Origin: Myotis daubentonii
Lineage: Eukaryota; Chordata; Mammalia; Chiroptera; Vespertilionidae
Length of the DNA stretch: 64,000 nt
NCBI RefSeq assembly: GCF_963259705.1
Contig: NC_081844.1
Span: 16,663,715-16,727,714, forward strand
Direction of reading: 5' to 3'
The first letter of the stretch is position 1; every line of letters begins with the position of its first letter. A program made the translations under genes and the position numbers. Under the pieces are notes generated by a model that searched no databases, was not told the DNA's origin, and saw only the letters and a list, made by a program, of their open reading frames with translations. Positions 34,060 to 45,754 of this stretch are shown here, piece by piece.

Positions 34060-34290
34060 GTATTCATGTGTATGTTTGTCATGTGTGTATGTGTGGATGC
34101 TGTGTCTCTGTGTGAGTGCGTTGTAGGCATGCATGATGCATGCATGCATGCACACATGGGCATGTTTGTATATACGCGATATGTATGTGTTTGTATACAC
34201 ACATGTGTATGCACACATATGCACATGTGTGTATGTGTGCATGAGTATGCATGTGTGTGATGTGTATATGTGCATATGTGTATATTGCAG
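34060..34290. repeat. Degenerate TG/ATGCA-rich simple repeat
   Basis: About 230 bases are made of TGTGTATG, TGCATGCA and CACACATG units with many interruptions. There is an internal ATGCATGCATGCATGCA palindromic run near 34137-34152. Confidence 0.9.
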
Positions 34291-34609
34291 AGGTAGGGGC
34301 AGGGAGGAGGCTGTCCTTCTACCCTCCTAATGAGATTTAATGACCAGCTGCCTTCAAGGGCTTTGAAGGCGATGATCTGGGGAGAGAAGCTGGTCTATTT
34401 GTGCATCTGCCATGACCCACTCTAATGCCAGTCAGATGCCTTTGTGTCTCCATCTTCACTGTTAATGGCGAGGTCTCACTCTCGCCGGCCACACACACTG
34501 CTCATCTCCTGCCGCTGCAGGGAGTGGGAGGGAGAGGCTGTTATCTTCCCTTTCCCCTTCCTGGTCAGAATAAAGCAGATGCGGATGTCCTCCTGGGCCC
34601 GCAACAGAT

Positions 34610-34740
34610 GAGGAGCAAAACGCTCTGTGACCTTGAGTCACTCTCCTTCTGCGTCCTGGGCCTGCTTGCCCATCTGTAAAATGGGCGTGATCACACCTGC
34701 CTGGCTTTCTTTGTGAAGCTGCAGAGGAAAGAATGAGCGA
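34610..34740 (+). repeat. MIR SINE remnant
   Basis: CTCTGTGACCTTGAGTCACT, GCCCATCTGTAAAATGGGCG and GCTGCAGAGGAAAGAATGAG match the middle and 3' half of MIR. Confidence 0.75.
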
Positions 34741-36339
34741 GCAGGCACAGAGGCATCAGCAGGGAGCTGCCCCCAGGAAGGTCAGGCGCTCCCCTGCACC
34801 TATGTGGGCCTACCCATGGGGCGGGGCTTCGAGTCCGTGCTGCAGGGGCGGGTACTCAGAAGTACAGGGTCCTTGCTGCTTGCCGTCCAGCATGCCCGCC
34901 CCACACAGCCCTGTAAATTGCCTGGGCTGAATTCCACACACACCTCAGTGGAAGGGGAGTTATTTGCCAGATATACGGTGTCTGCGAGAAGGGTCTCTTA
35001 TGAGTCAGTGTTCAAATATGTTACTGGCTCAATAAATAGAGATTTGTTGTAAATTAAGGGAAGGAATTGAGGCGCCTGCAACAACCCTTGTTCATCTATG
35101 TTTCCTATTAGCAACACTTTGCCCTAAGTGGTGCATAATTTCTTGGGAGCTGCTGGGCGGGCGCGGAGGGGAGGTAATTACACAGCAGTTGTTGGGTAGG
35201 TAGAGCTACACGGTAGGTCGGGAGAGGGATGGGGCAGCCCTGGGTGGCTTGGCTGGGCTCCCTAGACAGGGCATGGGTTCCCCAACATCCTTTGGGCAAA
35301 GTTGGGGCTGGGTTAATGAGGGACAGTTGGGGTTAGGGAAGGGAGAAGCAGCCAGGGCAGGGGAGGGGCATCTGGAAACAAGGCTCAGCACTGGGAGGAG
35401 GTGGGGTCACTGGTGGGAGCCCTGTGCCCGTGGGTTGGCAAGTGGTTGGCAAGTGTGGCTGTCCCTGAAAGAGACAGCGGTTGTCACTGGGCTGCCAGGA
35501 CACAGGGTTGAGCCTGGACGAGTGAGGCCTGGAAGGGGGCTCAAGGTGAGGAACGCTGGGGTTGAGAGGAGCCACAGGCCTATTAGGCCTCAGATGGAAT
35601 GACCCAGGGAGCTGGCGGCTGGTGAGTCTTACCCGGGGAGGTCTTTTCTGGAAGGTTCCACTCCTCCTGCCCCCCCAGCTTTTGTCAGGCTGGCCCTACT
35701 CCACTCACAGTCCCAGATTCAGGAAGGAAGTAGGTGTCAGCCACCCTCTCCCTCCCAGCCCCCTGTCCCATGGGACTTTAGTAGCCCCCATGTTCGGTGT
35801 CCCTGGCTCTTGCAATGTTATGTAGAACTGTGGGGTGCGGGGCTGGGGAGGCACAACCAGGCATGCACTGAGCTGTCACCGTCCCCACTATCCCTAGGCT
35901 CTCATCTCTGAGGTTGCTGCCAGGGCAGCCCTGCTCCCTCCATTGGCCCTTTCAGGGGTGTCCCTCTTCTCTCCCCTCTGCCGGGTGGATATTATTTAGA
36001 GAGGAGGAGGGTGTCCTAAAGCCCTCAGTCACTAGGCAAGCCCAAGGTCCTCTCAGTGCCTTAAGGATGCAAGCTTTGGTCATCCCACAGGCAGGGAGAT
36101 GCTCACGGTGGTTTGGTCTAGGAAAAGTCTAGATGCTTGAATGGGTGGGGAGGGGAGCACAGGGTGGGTGGAAAAGAGTGTTGATGGCCCATACGTTTCC
36201 CACTGGCGTAAAAAATGGGGGACTCAACAGGGGCCTTGCCAGCTTCTGTTCAGCCCCCTAGGCTACAGACAGAGACTGGAGGCCCACAGTTAGACAGCTT
36301 CTTGGTGATGGAGGGTGCCCCTCTCCTGGCGGAAGAGTT
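34741..36339. other. Unique intergenic DNA
   Basis: No gene or known repeat is recognised. The AT-rich part (34920-35130) is listed as a weak regulatory candidate. A small AAGTGGTTGGC duplication lies near 35440. Confidence 0.5.
34920..35130. promoter_or_regulatory. Candidate conserved non-coding element
   Basis: A low-GC island sits within GC-rich DNA, with GTTACTGGCTCAATAAATAG, GTTGTAAATTAAGGGAAGG and GGTGCATAATTTCTTGGG. It has no repeat match and no coding frame. This is compositional inference only. Confidence 0.2.
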
Positions 36340-36420
36340 GGCACCTGATGTACAGGCATGTGCTTGCCATGTGGCTGATGCTCAATGCAGTTAGGTTGAG
36401 TGAATGAATGAATGAATGGA
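36340..36420 (+). repeat. L2 3' terminus with (TGAA)n
   Basis: GTGGCTGATGCTCAATGCAG is followed by TTGAGTGAATGAATGAATG, the standard end of an L2 copy. Confidence 0.6.
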
Positions 36421-36484
36421 GGGTGGGGCTTCTAGTGGTGAGGATGGGTGATATTTGACTGGAGCTCCAGAGCACCCTACCTTT

Positions 36485-36551
36485 CTCTTCCTCCCTCCCT
36501 CCCTCCCTCCCTCCCTCCCTCCCTCCCTCCCTCCCTCCTTCCCTCCATCCC
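36485..36551. repeat. (CCCT)n microsatellite
   Basis: This is a nearly pure CCTC tetranucleotide array of about 14 units. The GGREGGREGG-like ORF on the minus strand is an artefact. Confidence 0.97.
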
Positions 36552-37499
36552 AGCATCATGGCACACAGATATTGTTAGAGTGGTAGGCACTCTAGAATAA
36601 TGGACGTGGCTTCTTGCAGCCAGAGGCCAGCCTCTGCCCGGGTGCCACGAGAGCTTCAAGGATCAATGCCTCACATGCCGGTGAGCCACCCTTGCCCCAC
36701 CATCGTGCTGCCACCCGGGGGCTGGGAGCTCCGGAACTGTGGAGCTGGCTGGAAGCACATGCAGGCCCGGGGTTTGGGGACCGGGCCAGGAGGAGCGGGA
36801 GGATAGGCTGGTAGTCTCACTCCAGGCTTCAAGCAGAGACGGGCCCGGTTCAGTTAGTCCCACCGTCAGCCACGGCCACAGCTCCTCACTGGAGCAGCTT
36901 GGCGATTGGATGCCGGCGAGGCACTTACCGGAGCACTGATGCTGCATGCTTGAGGCCCTCATCAGAGTTGCTCTGCCCTCCTCCCCCATCCCCCAGCAGT
37001 AAAGTGCTCATCTCATCGTTGGCTGTACAGTTCCTGCTCCACTGCTTTGCACGAAACCTCCTCACTGAGGTGGGCTTGAAGGGAGCACCTACGTGTATGG
37101 GACCGCAGAGGACTCACCTTAGTTCGGTTGGGTGGCTGGAGGGCTCTTTGGAGAACTTGTGATTCTAGAGGCCTCTGTCCAATGTCCAGTTTTACCTCCC
37201 AGGCTGGATTGCAAGTGTGCGTTCCCTCTGTGTCTCCTTTTGGTTTCACTCTTCTTTAGCTAAGTTTTCTCTGCACCCCTGGATCCCAAAGATGCACTGT
37301 CTTGCTTAGAACCTCCATGTCTCGGGACTCCAGGGAGCATTGTCAGCCTGGCCAGCCCTCCACTCCGAGCTGCCCAGCGTGGGCCTATCCCTAGCGCTGG
37401 TCCTCCAGGCCCCATGGTGGTGAGCCTATGCCACCCTCCACTACCTTCTCCAGAAAGCACTCTCCCTCCTGCTCTGTGTGGGCCAGGTCATGTGGTGGG
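36552..37499. other. Unique intergenic DNA
   Basis: No gene or repeat is recognised. Confidence 0.5.
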
Positions 37500-37690
37500 A
37501 AAAGCATAGGCCAGGACACAAGCGTCTCATTTGGAGCCCAGGCCTGTGGTGTGCTCTTGGCAACTCAGTGAACCCCTCTGTGTGGTTTGTGTGCTTGTTT
37601 TTACCAAATTTAAAATAGGTGAGATTTACTTCACAGGGTGAGGGTTAGGGTTATAATGCCATCAGTTCGTAAAGGTGCTTTGCTATGCTC
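37500..37690 (+). repeat. MIR SINE remnant
   Basis: CATTTGGAGCCCAGGCCTGT, TCTTGGCAACTCAGTGAACC, CCAAATTTAAAATAGGTGAG and TACTTCACAGGGTGAGGGTT follow the sense MIR order. The GGGTTAGGGTTA string at 37647-37658 looks telomeric but falls inside the MIR core and is coincidental. Confidence 0.65.
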
Positions 37691-37894
37691 TAAACCACCA
37701 TGTAAGTATTGGTCATGGTTGTTCATGGACCCTGGGGTCTCACTGCCCCAGTTAGCATCCAGCCACCTGACTTGTCAGAAGAGTCAGGATGTGAAAACAG
37801 ACCTTCACTCTCCCACTACAGACCTCCAACTAAGGGGGTACTGCAGTGGAGTCTTGGGCAGCCTCTAAGATGAACACCTTGGCTTGCACTTGGC

Positions 37895-37990
37895 CTTCAT
37901 TGGACACACACTTCACAGATACTTGCTGAGCACCTCCTGCAAGTATAGGCACTCAGGACACATCAGGAAACAGACACTTAGTCCAGGCCC
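37895..37990 (-). repeat. L2-class remnant
   Basis: CACAGATACTTGCTGAGCAC, CTCCTGCAAGTATAGGCACT and CATCAGGAAACAGACACTTA resemble the reverse L2 3' end. Confidence 0.5.
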
Positions 37991-38489
37991 ACCAAGAAGA
38001 TGCCCCAGTGGTATTAGATTTGCTGGGAAGAAGCAAGGAAGGAGGAGAAAGCCTATGACTGACACCAGCAGAAGAAGAAGGGGAAGGGTGGAAGCTGGAG
38101 GTAGAAAGAGCTTTTGCCTGGAGCGCAATTCCAGGCGTGGTTTGGCCCAGCTAGTGGGGAGTCTCTGAACATTGGGCCTGCTGTGCATAGGCACTGCTGG
38201 CAGCACCCCTGGAAAGTGCTGCTTCAACATGAGGGTGGAGGTGGATCCCAAAGGCAGAGCTGAGACTGTTGGTCAATTATACCTCTCACAGCAGAGATCC
38301 GAACAACGCAGTTTTGTGGCCACACTGATGGAAGCTCTGTGTGGATGAGGGAAGACAGACAATACTCAGTAAATATAATAAACACACAAAAATAAATACT
38401 ATAATAGAATTTTGTGAGTACTATGCAGAAAATGGGGTGGCATAAAGGGGATTGGAAGTGCCAGTGTGGGGAGACTTAACAATTTCCAT

Positions 38490-38645
38490 AAGATGGGCAG
38501 AGGTGTATTCTGAACAGGATATCCTAATGAGCAGGTGACAGAAAGAGAAGACTCAAGGGTGACACCGACATTCTGGCCTGAATAACTAGAGGATGTTTGT
38601 TCCAGACCCATAGAAATGGATGCAGAGTTTTCAGACCAGCAGAGG
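38490..38645 (+). repeat. Ancient LINE2-like remnant
   Basis: GGTGACACCGACATTCTGGC followed by CTGAATAACTAGAGGATG parallels the region upstream of the L2-like block at 45.75 kb. The match is weak. Confidence 0.35.
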
Positions 38646-38704
38646 ATAATGCTCTCTCTCCAGTGGGAAGGGAAGAAGGAAGAGAGAGTATGGAAAATGA
38701 AAAA

Positions 38705-40485
38705 TGTGAAATAAAACAGCAAACATAATTCTTAATATAATATCAATTACAATAATATAAGTGGATTAAACTCACAATTCAAAATAAAGAGAGTTTTAAA
38801 TTGAATTAAAAGCACAAGATTCAGGAATACACTTTTTACAAGAGACACAACAAGAGGATGGAAACAAAGGAGAAGAAGAAGATAGAGCAAGAAAATACGG
38901 ACAAAAGAGAATTGATAAGAAGTAAAGCAACACTCCAGTAAGAGGAATGAGTTCACAAAGCTATAACAATCATGTAACAATATACTGTAAAATATATGTG
39001 TGTACTTATACACAAGCACACATATAAATATAGCTGTAGCTATAGGGAGAAATAGATAAATCAACCGTTTAAATTGAATATTTTAACATATTTTTCTTTT
39101 AAGTTGATAGAGCAAGCAGACAAAATTTAAGTATGTAGACTTGAAAACTTGTTTAATGAGCTCAAATGTGTGTATATAGTTACACATAAATGACTTTATA
39201 TCTAACAAACAGAAACTATACATTCTTTTGATAATATGTACAACATTCACAGAAATGACGGTAAATCAGGGCATACAGGTGACCTCAGTAAACTCCAAAG
39301 GTTTGACATTCTACAGACGTACTCTGGTGAAACTTAAAATCAGTAAAAAACAAAAACAACATACCCAAAACATGCATGTCTAGCAACTAAGAAATGGCAC
39401 TAATAAAAACATCTTTGGATTAAAGAAGAAATGAAAATGGCCATTGCAAAATATGTAGCACTGACTGAACAAGCCACATGCAAGCTGCTTGGGATAAAGC
39501 AGCGCTTTGGAGAACAGGATGGCCTTAAACCCATTTATCAGAAGACAGAAAACAAATGAGCTGAGACTTATCTCTCAAGAGGCTGAAAACGTGGTGGCAG
39601 AGTAAGCCTAAAGAAAAAAAGAGGAAATAATAGCGACAAAGGCAGAAATAAATGAATAGCAAATTACAATTAGAAATCACAGAAGCTTAGCCAAGCTGAA
39701 TGTGGGTCTTTTGGAAAGATTAATAAAATAAGAAAACCTTTGGCAAGACTGCTTGAAGAAAAAAGAGATATAATAATGTAATACTGAATGAAAAAAAGGG
39801 AACTGATAGGCACAACAGAGTTTCAAAAAAGTAATAAAATAGTATTGTGAGCACATTTTATGAAACACCAATAAATTTGAAAAATTAGATGAGTTGGATA
39901 GCTTTCTGGAAAGTGAGAAATGCCAACATTGGCAAGAAAAAAAACAAAAAACAAAAACCAACAACAAACTCAAAACAGACCAGTAATGAGTAAAGAAATT
40001 AAAATCATCCCCAATACCTCCTTTTAAAGCCCTGAGACCACACTGCCTCACAGCTGAGTTCTACAAAGCATTTATGGAGAAATAACCCCTGTCTTGTAGG
40101 AGCTGTTCCAGGAAACAGAAAAAAGAAAAAACAACTGTCTCTTTCATTAATGGAGGTAGTTTAATTGTTACTTTTAAACTAGATAAGGACAAGAGAAAAA
40201 ATTATAGGCATGTTTCACTTGCAAAAATAGATGAAAACAATACTAAACAAAACATTAGATAAATGAATTAAAAAATCACCGAGATCATATTGGGTTTATG
40301 TGAAAAATGCAGGGGTGGCTTAACAGCAGAAAGTGTACAATTTACCACATTAATGGACCAAAGGAAAAAAAAATTATATGATTAGCCCAGGAGTTGCCAA
40401 AAAACATTTGATGATGTTCAATACGTATTTATAAGGATTATAATAACAAAAAGATGAAGTTCAATATTCATTTATAACAATAACC
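38705..40485 (+). repeat. L1 ORF2, degenerate 1.8-kb fragment
   Basis: The + strand follows L1 ORF2 from the endonuclease region (ATAATATAAGTGGATTAAAC, AGATTCAGGAATACACTTTT, GAGAAATAGATAAATCAAC) to the reverse-transcriptase region (CACACTGCCTCACAGCTGAG, TTCTACAAAGCATTTATGGA, ACCACATTAATGGACCAAAG, TTTGATGATGTTCAATACG). Every frame is disrupted, and open stretches here are minus-strand shadows. It is an old (L1M-type) copy with internal deletions. Confidence 0.88.
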
Positions 40486-40489
40486 ATCA

Positions 40490-41505
40490 AATTGATACAT
40501 TTATCAGGGAACTAGGAACAGGGCAAAGTTCCCTGGCTCCGGAAAGGCTGCCACCCCAAGCTTACAGCGGCGTCCCACAGAATGCAGGAGCTGCCGTGCA
40601 CACCAGGGCTGTCTGGCCCCACAGCCCATGGTGTTGCCTGTGTGTGGGGCCAAGGCAGAGGCATGGACAGGCTCTATGGATGATTATGACAGAAACTCAG
40701 TTCTTTGGAAAGTGGGAACTTGGTCATAGCTATGGCAGGGACAAAAGTGTTAAGTTTTAGGTCTCAGCCTTGCCCATGAGCAGGTGCCTGTCTGTCCTGC
40801 CATTGGCTCCGAGTGGCATTCACTCAGTGTCTGTGGGGTGGATGAATGGGCCTCTGTTTTGCATGAGTGTTTGGTGGTGAGGGAGAAACAGAGGTGCATG
40901 CTGCAGGAGAAAGGGGTGGTCCTCCAGCGATGCACCTGAAGCGTGTTGGTAGAGGGAGAAGAGGAAGGGGCGGAGAGAGCTGAGCAGCAGCCTCGCCTGG
41001 CACTCCGAGGAGAGAAGTCCTTCAGAGTATTTTTTGCTCCTACAGTTAGGTGCAGCCCCTGTTACCCTCAAATCCTCAAAAAGACCGTTTGTTACATGCT
41101 ATTGCTTACCTTTGGGTCTTACGGTATTAGACATGTGACTTGTTTTTCAATATGTACTCGTAATAAAACAGGGGTCAAAAGGCCAAACTGTATTCGGCCA
41201 CTAAGGGTACAGGTTCTCCTGCAGCCCAGGGGCAGGAGGCAGAGGCTGGTTCGGGAGTGGGCCCTGCTCCACTTCCTGTCCCTCCCCACTGGGACCTCAG
41301 GTCCTCTCCTCCCTGTGCCCCCTGACGCTGTGCACTCTTCACTCTCCTCTCCCCTCTCCCTCTTGCTCTCCTTTCCCTCCAACCCCCCCCCCCCAGATCC
41401 ATGGAAACTTGGGAGTTGTGCAAAGTGCATGAACATTTCACTCCATTAATTCCAGCGGCCGGCAGAGACTGGCTGGGTCCTCTTTGGCCTTGTAAGAAGG
41501 ACTTT
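40490..41505. other. Unique intergenic DNA
   Basis: No gene or repeat is recognised. Pyrimidine-rich DNA with a C-run lies at 41330-41396. Confidence 0.5.
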
Positions 41506-41506
41506 G

Positions 41507-41696
41507 GCCCGGCTGGTGTGGCCCAGTGGTTGAGCACCGTCCTATGAACCAGGAGGTCATGGTTTGATTCCCCATCAGGACACATGCCTGAGTTGTGGTC
41601 TCGATCCTCAGTAGAGGGCGTGTAGGAAGCAGCCGATCAATGATTCTCATCATTGATGTTTCTATCTCTCTCTCTCCCTCTCCCTTCCTCTCTGAA
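41507..41696 (+). mobile_element. Ves SINE (forward)
   Basis: It begins GGCTGGTGTGGCCCAGTGGT (A box region) and has the B box GGTTTGATTCCCCATCAGG. The body follows: GCAGCCGATCAATGATTCTC, TTGATGTTTCTATCTCTC and CCCTTCCTCTCTGAAATA. The A-rich tail is replaced by an expanded TATATC satellite. Confidence 0.93.
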
Positions 41697-42172
41697 ATAT
41701 ATATGTATGTATATCTATATAAAGTATATCTATATCTATACCTCTATATCTATACCTCTATATCTATACCTCTATATCTATACCTCTATATCTATACCTA
41801 TACCTATACCTATACCTATACCTATACCTATACCTATATCTATATCTATATCTATATCATCTATATCTATATCTATATCTATATCTATAGCCATAGCTAT
41901 AGCTATAGCTATCTATATCTATATCTATATCTATATCTATATCTATATCTATATCTATATCTATATCTATAGCCATAGCTATAGCTATAGCTATCTATAT
42001 CTATATCTATATCTATATCTATATCTATATCTATCTATATCTATATCTATATCTATATCTATATCTATATCTATATCTATATCTATATCTATATCTATAT
42101 CTAATCTATACCTCTATGTCTATGTCTATGTCTATGCCTATGTCTATGTCTATATCTATATCTATAACTATG
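41697..42172. repeat. (CTATAT)n / (CTATAC)n hexanucleotide satellite grown from a Ves tail
   Basis: About 475 bases are ordered blocks: CTATAT, CTATACCT, CTATAC, CTATAT, CTATAGC, CTATAT, then CTATGT. The rare motif AGCCATAGCTATAGCTATAG occurs at 41889 and again at 41971, an 82-bp higher-order period. Long YIYI/LYLY ORFs across it are artefacts. Confidence 0.97.
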
Positions 42173-42589
42173 AACAACATCAAGGGGAGTTGGTGGTGGT
42201 GTTAAAAAGAAAATTTAAAGGACTCTGATTGCCTCAGTCAGGGTCTGGTGTCTACCCTGCTCCAACCTGTGTGGCCAGTGAGGGGCAGTGTGAGGGGGTG
42301 GAACAGGTCACTATGGCTAGAGGGGGCTTATCCCTATGGGTGGGAGTTTGTGTTTCAGAAAAAGGAGGTGTGGGTTGGCCGGATTCCCCATGTTCACTCT
42401 GTACCAGCCTTAAAACACAAAAAGAACAAAATGGCAAAAGTCAGAGTCAGGCTAAGAAGGTGGCTGCACAGGTGCGGTGGCCCTGGGACACTCCCGCGAA
42501 GAGGGAAGCACGCCCGGTTGTCTGCCTGGGGGTCTCTGAGGACACGGAGCCAGTTCTAACGAGGAAGAAGAAACTATAAAGGAAACGAA

Positions 42590-42965
42590 TTCATAACAAC
42601 TTGACACCTTCCGGGTGGAACCCAGCGGTTTTATTTTTACGTGTTCAGGAGGGGAAAAATCTCCGCTAATTCCACAATTACTTCATTCCGGAGAATTTGT
42701 AAAAAAGTGACTTCAAGTGTGAAATATTGTCTTCTAAAGAATTAACTTCCTAGATCATTTGGATTCAATTATTGGCTCAATACTAAAATTTGCTGGGAAA
42801 AGCGCAGGCAATATTTTATGACTGTCACATGATGCAGCGATTGTGAAATTAGTTATTAATGACTTATAAGAGAGACACTTAAAAAATGTCAACGAGGGGA
42901 AGAAAATCCATCGCTTGGGCTTTTCATAGGGCAGCCACGATGGGGAGCCTTCCTGTTCCATTTCT
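42590..42965. promoter_or_regulatory. Candidate conserved non-coding element (developmental enhancer-like)
   Basis: This is non-repetitive, AT-rich sequence with many homeobox-core motifs: CTCCGCTAATTCCACAATTA, GGATTCAATTATTGGCTCAA, GAAATTAGTTATTAATGAC, and CATTTATGA-like AATATTTTATGACTGTCAC. There is no open frame and no repeat signature. It is the best regulatory-DNA candidate in the window, but this is a composition-based inference. Confidence 0.35.
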
Positions 42966-43418
42966 CAAGTGATTCCAATTTTGCTGACTGGACCCCTTCC
43001 CTGGCTCCTGCCCTTCCTCTCCCCATGTGTGAGATTTGGGGCTCAAATCCTATGTGAATCCTTGGGGAGCAATTAGAAGCTGAAGGTTGCTGCCATCCAT
43101 CATGGCAAGGGGCCGCGTGTCCACCTGCACTGGGATCTGGGGTGACCTTTCACCTCTGCTCGCGCCATCACTTACCGCTGGCCTGGCCGCGTTGTGTCAG
43201 CACCAGGGGGGCTTTAAAGCCAGAACCACCGGCAGGCGGTTTATATCCCTTACTTCCCCCCCGTCACCTGCCTGCTAGTCACCTGCCTGGCTTCTCCTGG
43301 GGGTGAAGATGATGTAGCTTCATTAGCTCTTTTAAAGTTATTACAGAGGCTATCTTCTAAATTCAATTTAAATGACGCTTGTTCTCCCAGCTCTTCCTCT
43401 ACGCCAAGCACGGCTGGG

Positions 43419-43420
<2 letters not shown>

Positions 43421-43466
<46 letters not shown>
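43421..43466. repeat. (GT)23 microsatellite
   Basis: An uninterrupted GT run of 46 bases is followed by ATGGGGGGG. Confidence 0.98.
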
Positions 43467-43469
<3 letters not shown>

Positions 43470-43969
43470 GGGGGGAAGAGGAGGAGAAATGTCTAAAATT
43501 TCTTCGCCCTCACCCAGAGCCGGATGTGAGGGAAGATCCATGAAGCAACGTTGTGACAGCACTTTCCAGAACGGGGAAACTGCATGGCTGACACAGGTGA
43601 CGCCTGATGTGACAGGTGGCCTGTAGGCTGGTGGGCTGGGGACAGGGAGGGTCCTGGCCGGGGGAGCAGTGTGGGAGGGCCGGGTTCTGCACATCACGCC
43701 AAGAGCAGTGTGAAAGGAAGGCTCATTCGCTCCAGAAATACTGCATTAGGTCTGCCCTGTGCCAGGGGAGCTCGATGAGGATCAAAGCAGACCACAGCCT
43801 TGTGCAAATCGTGTGTGTGTATGAGTGTGTGTGTGGCAAGAGAGGTGACTATAATCAAGAAAAGTTTAATGTGTAAATGAGGTAGTATATTAGAACATAA
43901 GAGCTCTAGGAAAAAGAAATAGTGGGGTAAGAGGGATGGAGGTGTGGACAGGAGGGGGCAGGGTACAAT

Positions 43970-44330
43970 TTTAAGTAAGGTAGCTGGGTTGGGCTCTCTG
44001 GGACAGTGATAGTGGAGCAAGGATTTCTGGGAAGGAAGTGGGAGACTTGGTCCTGTGGCTCTCTGGGGAGAAGTCCTTCCAGGCAAGGAACAGACAGGCC
44101 CAGCCCCAAGGCAGGCGAGGGCTTGGTGTGGTCCAGGAGTGAGTGAGGCCCTGTGGCTGGAGCAGAGGAAAGGGCTGGGTGGACAGAAGATGGAGAGGGG
44201 GTTGGGACATGCTGGGGCTGGATCAGAGTGGGGTCCTGCAGGCCATTGGAAGGACATGCCTCCCTCTCTGAGCAAAATGCAGAACTGTGGGCGGTTTTGA
44301 TCAGAGAAGGAGATCATCTGAATCATGTTC
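43970..44330 (+). repeat. Ancient LINE2-like remnant
   Basis: GTCCTTCCAGGCAAGGAACA, GGTCCAGGAGTGAGTGAGGC, CCTGTGGCTGGAGCAGAGGA and TCCTGCAGGCCATTGGAAGG follow the CCAGGCAGAGGGAACAGC... GTGTGGCTGGAGCAGAG... GTAGGCCATGG order I associate with L2. The family name is uncertain. Confidence 0.5.
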
Positions 44331-44894
44331 TATGGCACCCCTCGGCCTGCTGTATGATGACTCACTGTAGGGACCAAGGCTGGTGCGGGAGCTTCGCTGG
44401 GAGGCTCAGCAGGCGAGGGAGCCCTGTGTGGAGCGGTGAGAAGTGGTCAGATTCTGGGTCTAGCTTGAATCATAAACGAGTGGAGGGAGTGAAAGAGAAT
44501 TTCAGGTGGGCCCCAAAGCTCTCCCTCACCCACCCCAAGAACGTTCGGTGTTCAAATATACCACTCCCCCCACCCCCCACGGGGAAAGGTGCATATGGCA
44601 CCGGTATAGACTGCCCTGGGTGCTGCTGGTGGTTCCCGACCCTCACTGATGGCTGCACTCACTCACAGCGGCTGTGAGTGCTGGCGCCCAGGCCACAGCT
44701 GCCGCCTTGTTCAGAGCTGCCCCTGGCCACACCCTCCTGACCACACACACGGGAACCATCTTAGACTTACTTCGAAGGAGCCTGAATGAAGACCACTCTG
44801 ACTACGTTAACGCACTCATATAATCACCATCCATTCCGATGCTAAGCATGGTCAGGGCCCAGAAGGCACCTCATGGCCCTTCCCAAGGCTGCTT
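44331..44894. other. Unique intergenic DNA
   Basis: No gene or repeat is recognised. Confidence 0.45.
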
Positions 44895-45700
44895 GAACCT
44901 GAATTAGAAACCATAGATATGATCTGTCTAATTTAAAACTTTATATACATGCAGCCACAGGGGATGTCCTCATTCTTGTCTGAAATCCTCTCTTGAAAGG
45001 AGGACATTTACTAGTATTCGTGATGGTGCGGTAGAGATAATCCACCCTCCTTCCTGTTGTGTGGTTTGGCCTGAATACACCACAACTTCCTATCCAATCC
45101 AATCTTGATGGACATTTTGGATTCTTTCCAGGTCTTGGCTGTGACAAATAATGATGCTATGAGTACTCTTGTACGTGACTTTTGTTGCATATGTAGGCCA
45201 TTTTGTCTGATGTGCATGAAAGTATGGAATTTCTAGGTCATAAGGTACACAAATACGTTTAATTTTAATAGATACGGCTAAGCAATTTTACACAGTGTGG
45301 GTGCCAATTTACTCGCTGCCAGCAACGTCCCACAGATTGTTCCACATCATCGGTCACGGTTGGAATCGTCTGTTTTTTTTTCTTTCATTTTAGTCATTCT
45401 GCTGGGTGTACAGCAATGTGTCACTGTGGCTTTTGCCTGCATTTTAATGATTAATAAAATGGAGCAGGCTTCCCTGTGTTTATTGGCCATTTGGATATGC
45501 TTGCTTTGTCAGATGCCTGTTCATGTCTTTTGCCCGTTAAAAAAACGGGCAGCCTGCCTTTCTCAACTTGACTTGTGGGGTGAAAATATTATTTCCCACG
45601 CTGGATCATCTTTCACTTTCTTAATCATCTTTTTCTTAAGAATATTTGTAACGTTATGAGTACTTCCTTTATGGTGAATACATTCACGTGTAGGAAATCT
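44895..45700 (-). repeat. L1 3' region fragment
   Basis: GATGGACATTTTGGATTCTT, TCCAGGTCTTGGCTGTGAC, AATTTCTAGGTCATAAGGTA, GCCATTTTGTCTG, CATTCTGCTGGGTGTACAGC and TATTGGCCATTTGGATATGC follow the reverse complement of an old L1. All frames are broken. Confidence 0.85.
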
Positions 45701-45754
45701 TTGCTTAACCCCAAATTTTGAAAATAGTCTGCTATATTTTCTTCTAGAAGCTTT

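Noticed and set aside
37640..37660. Telomere-like GGGTTAGGGTTA (interstitial telomeric repeat)
   Set aside because: Only two units, and it falls within a diverged MIR core where GGGTTGTTGTGAGG is expected.
38705..40485. Possible intact L1 ORF2
   Set aside because: The order matches L1 ORF2 but every frame has many stops and frameshifts; the open stretches are on the opposite strand.
41595..42228. Long YIYIYIY / LYLYLYL ORFs
   Set aside because: They are translations of the TATATC satellite that grew from a Ves tail.
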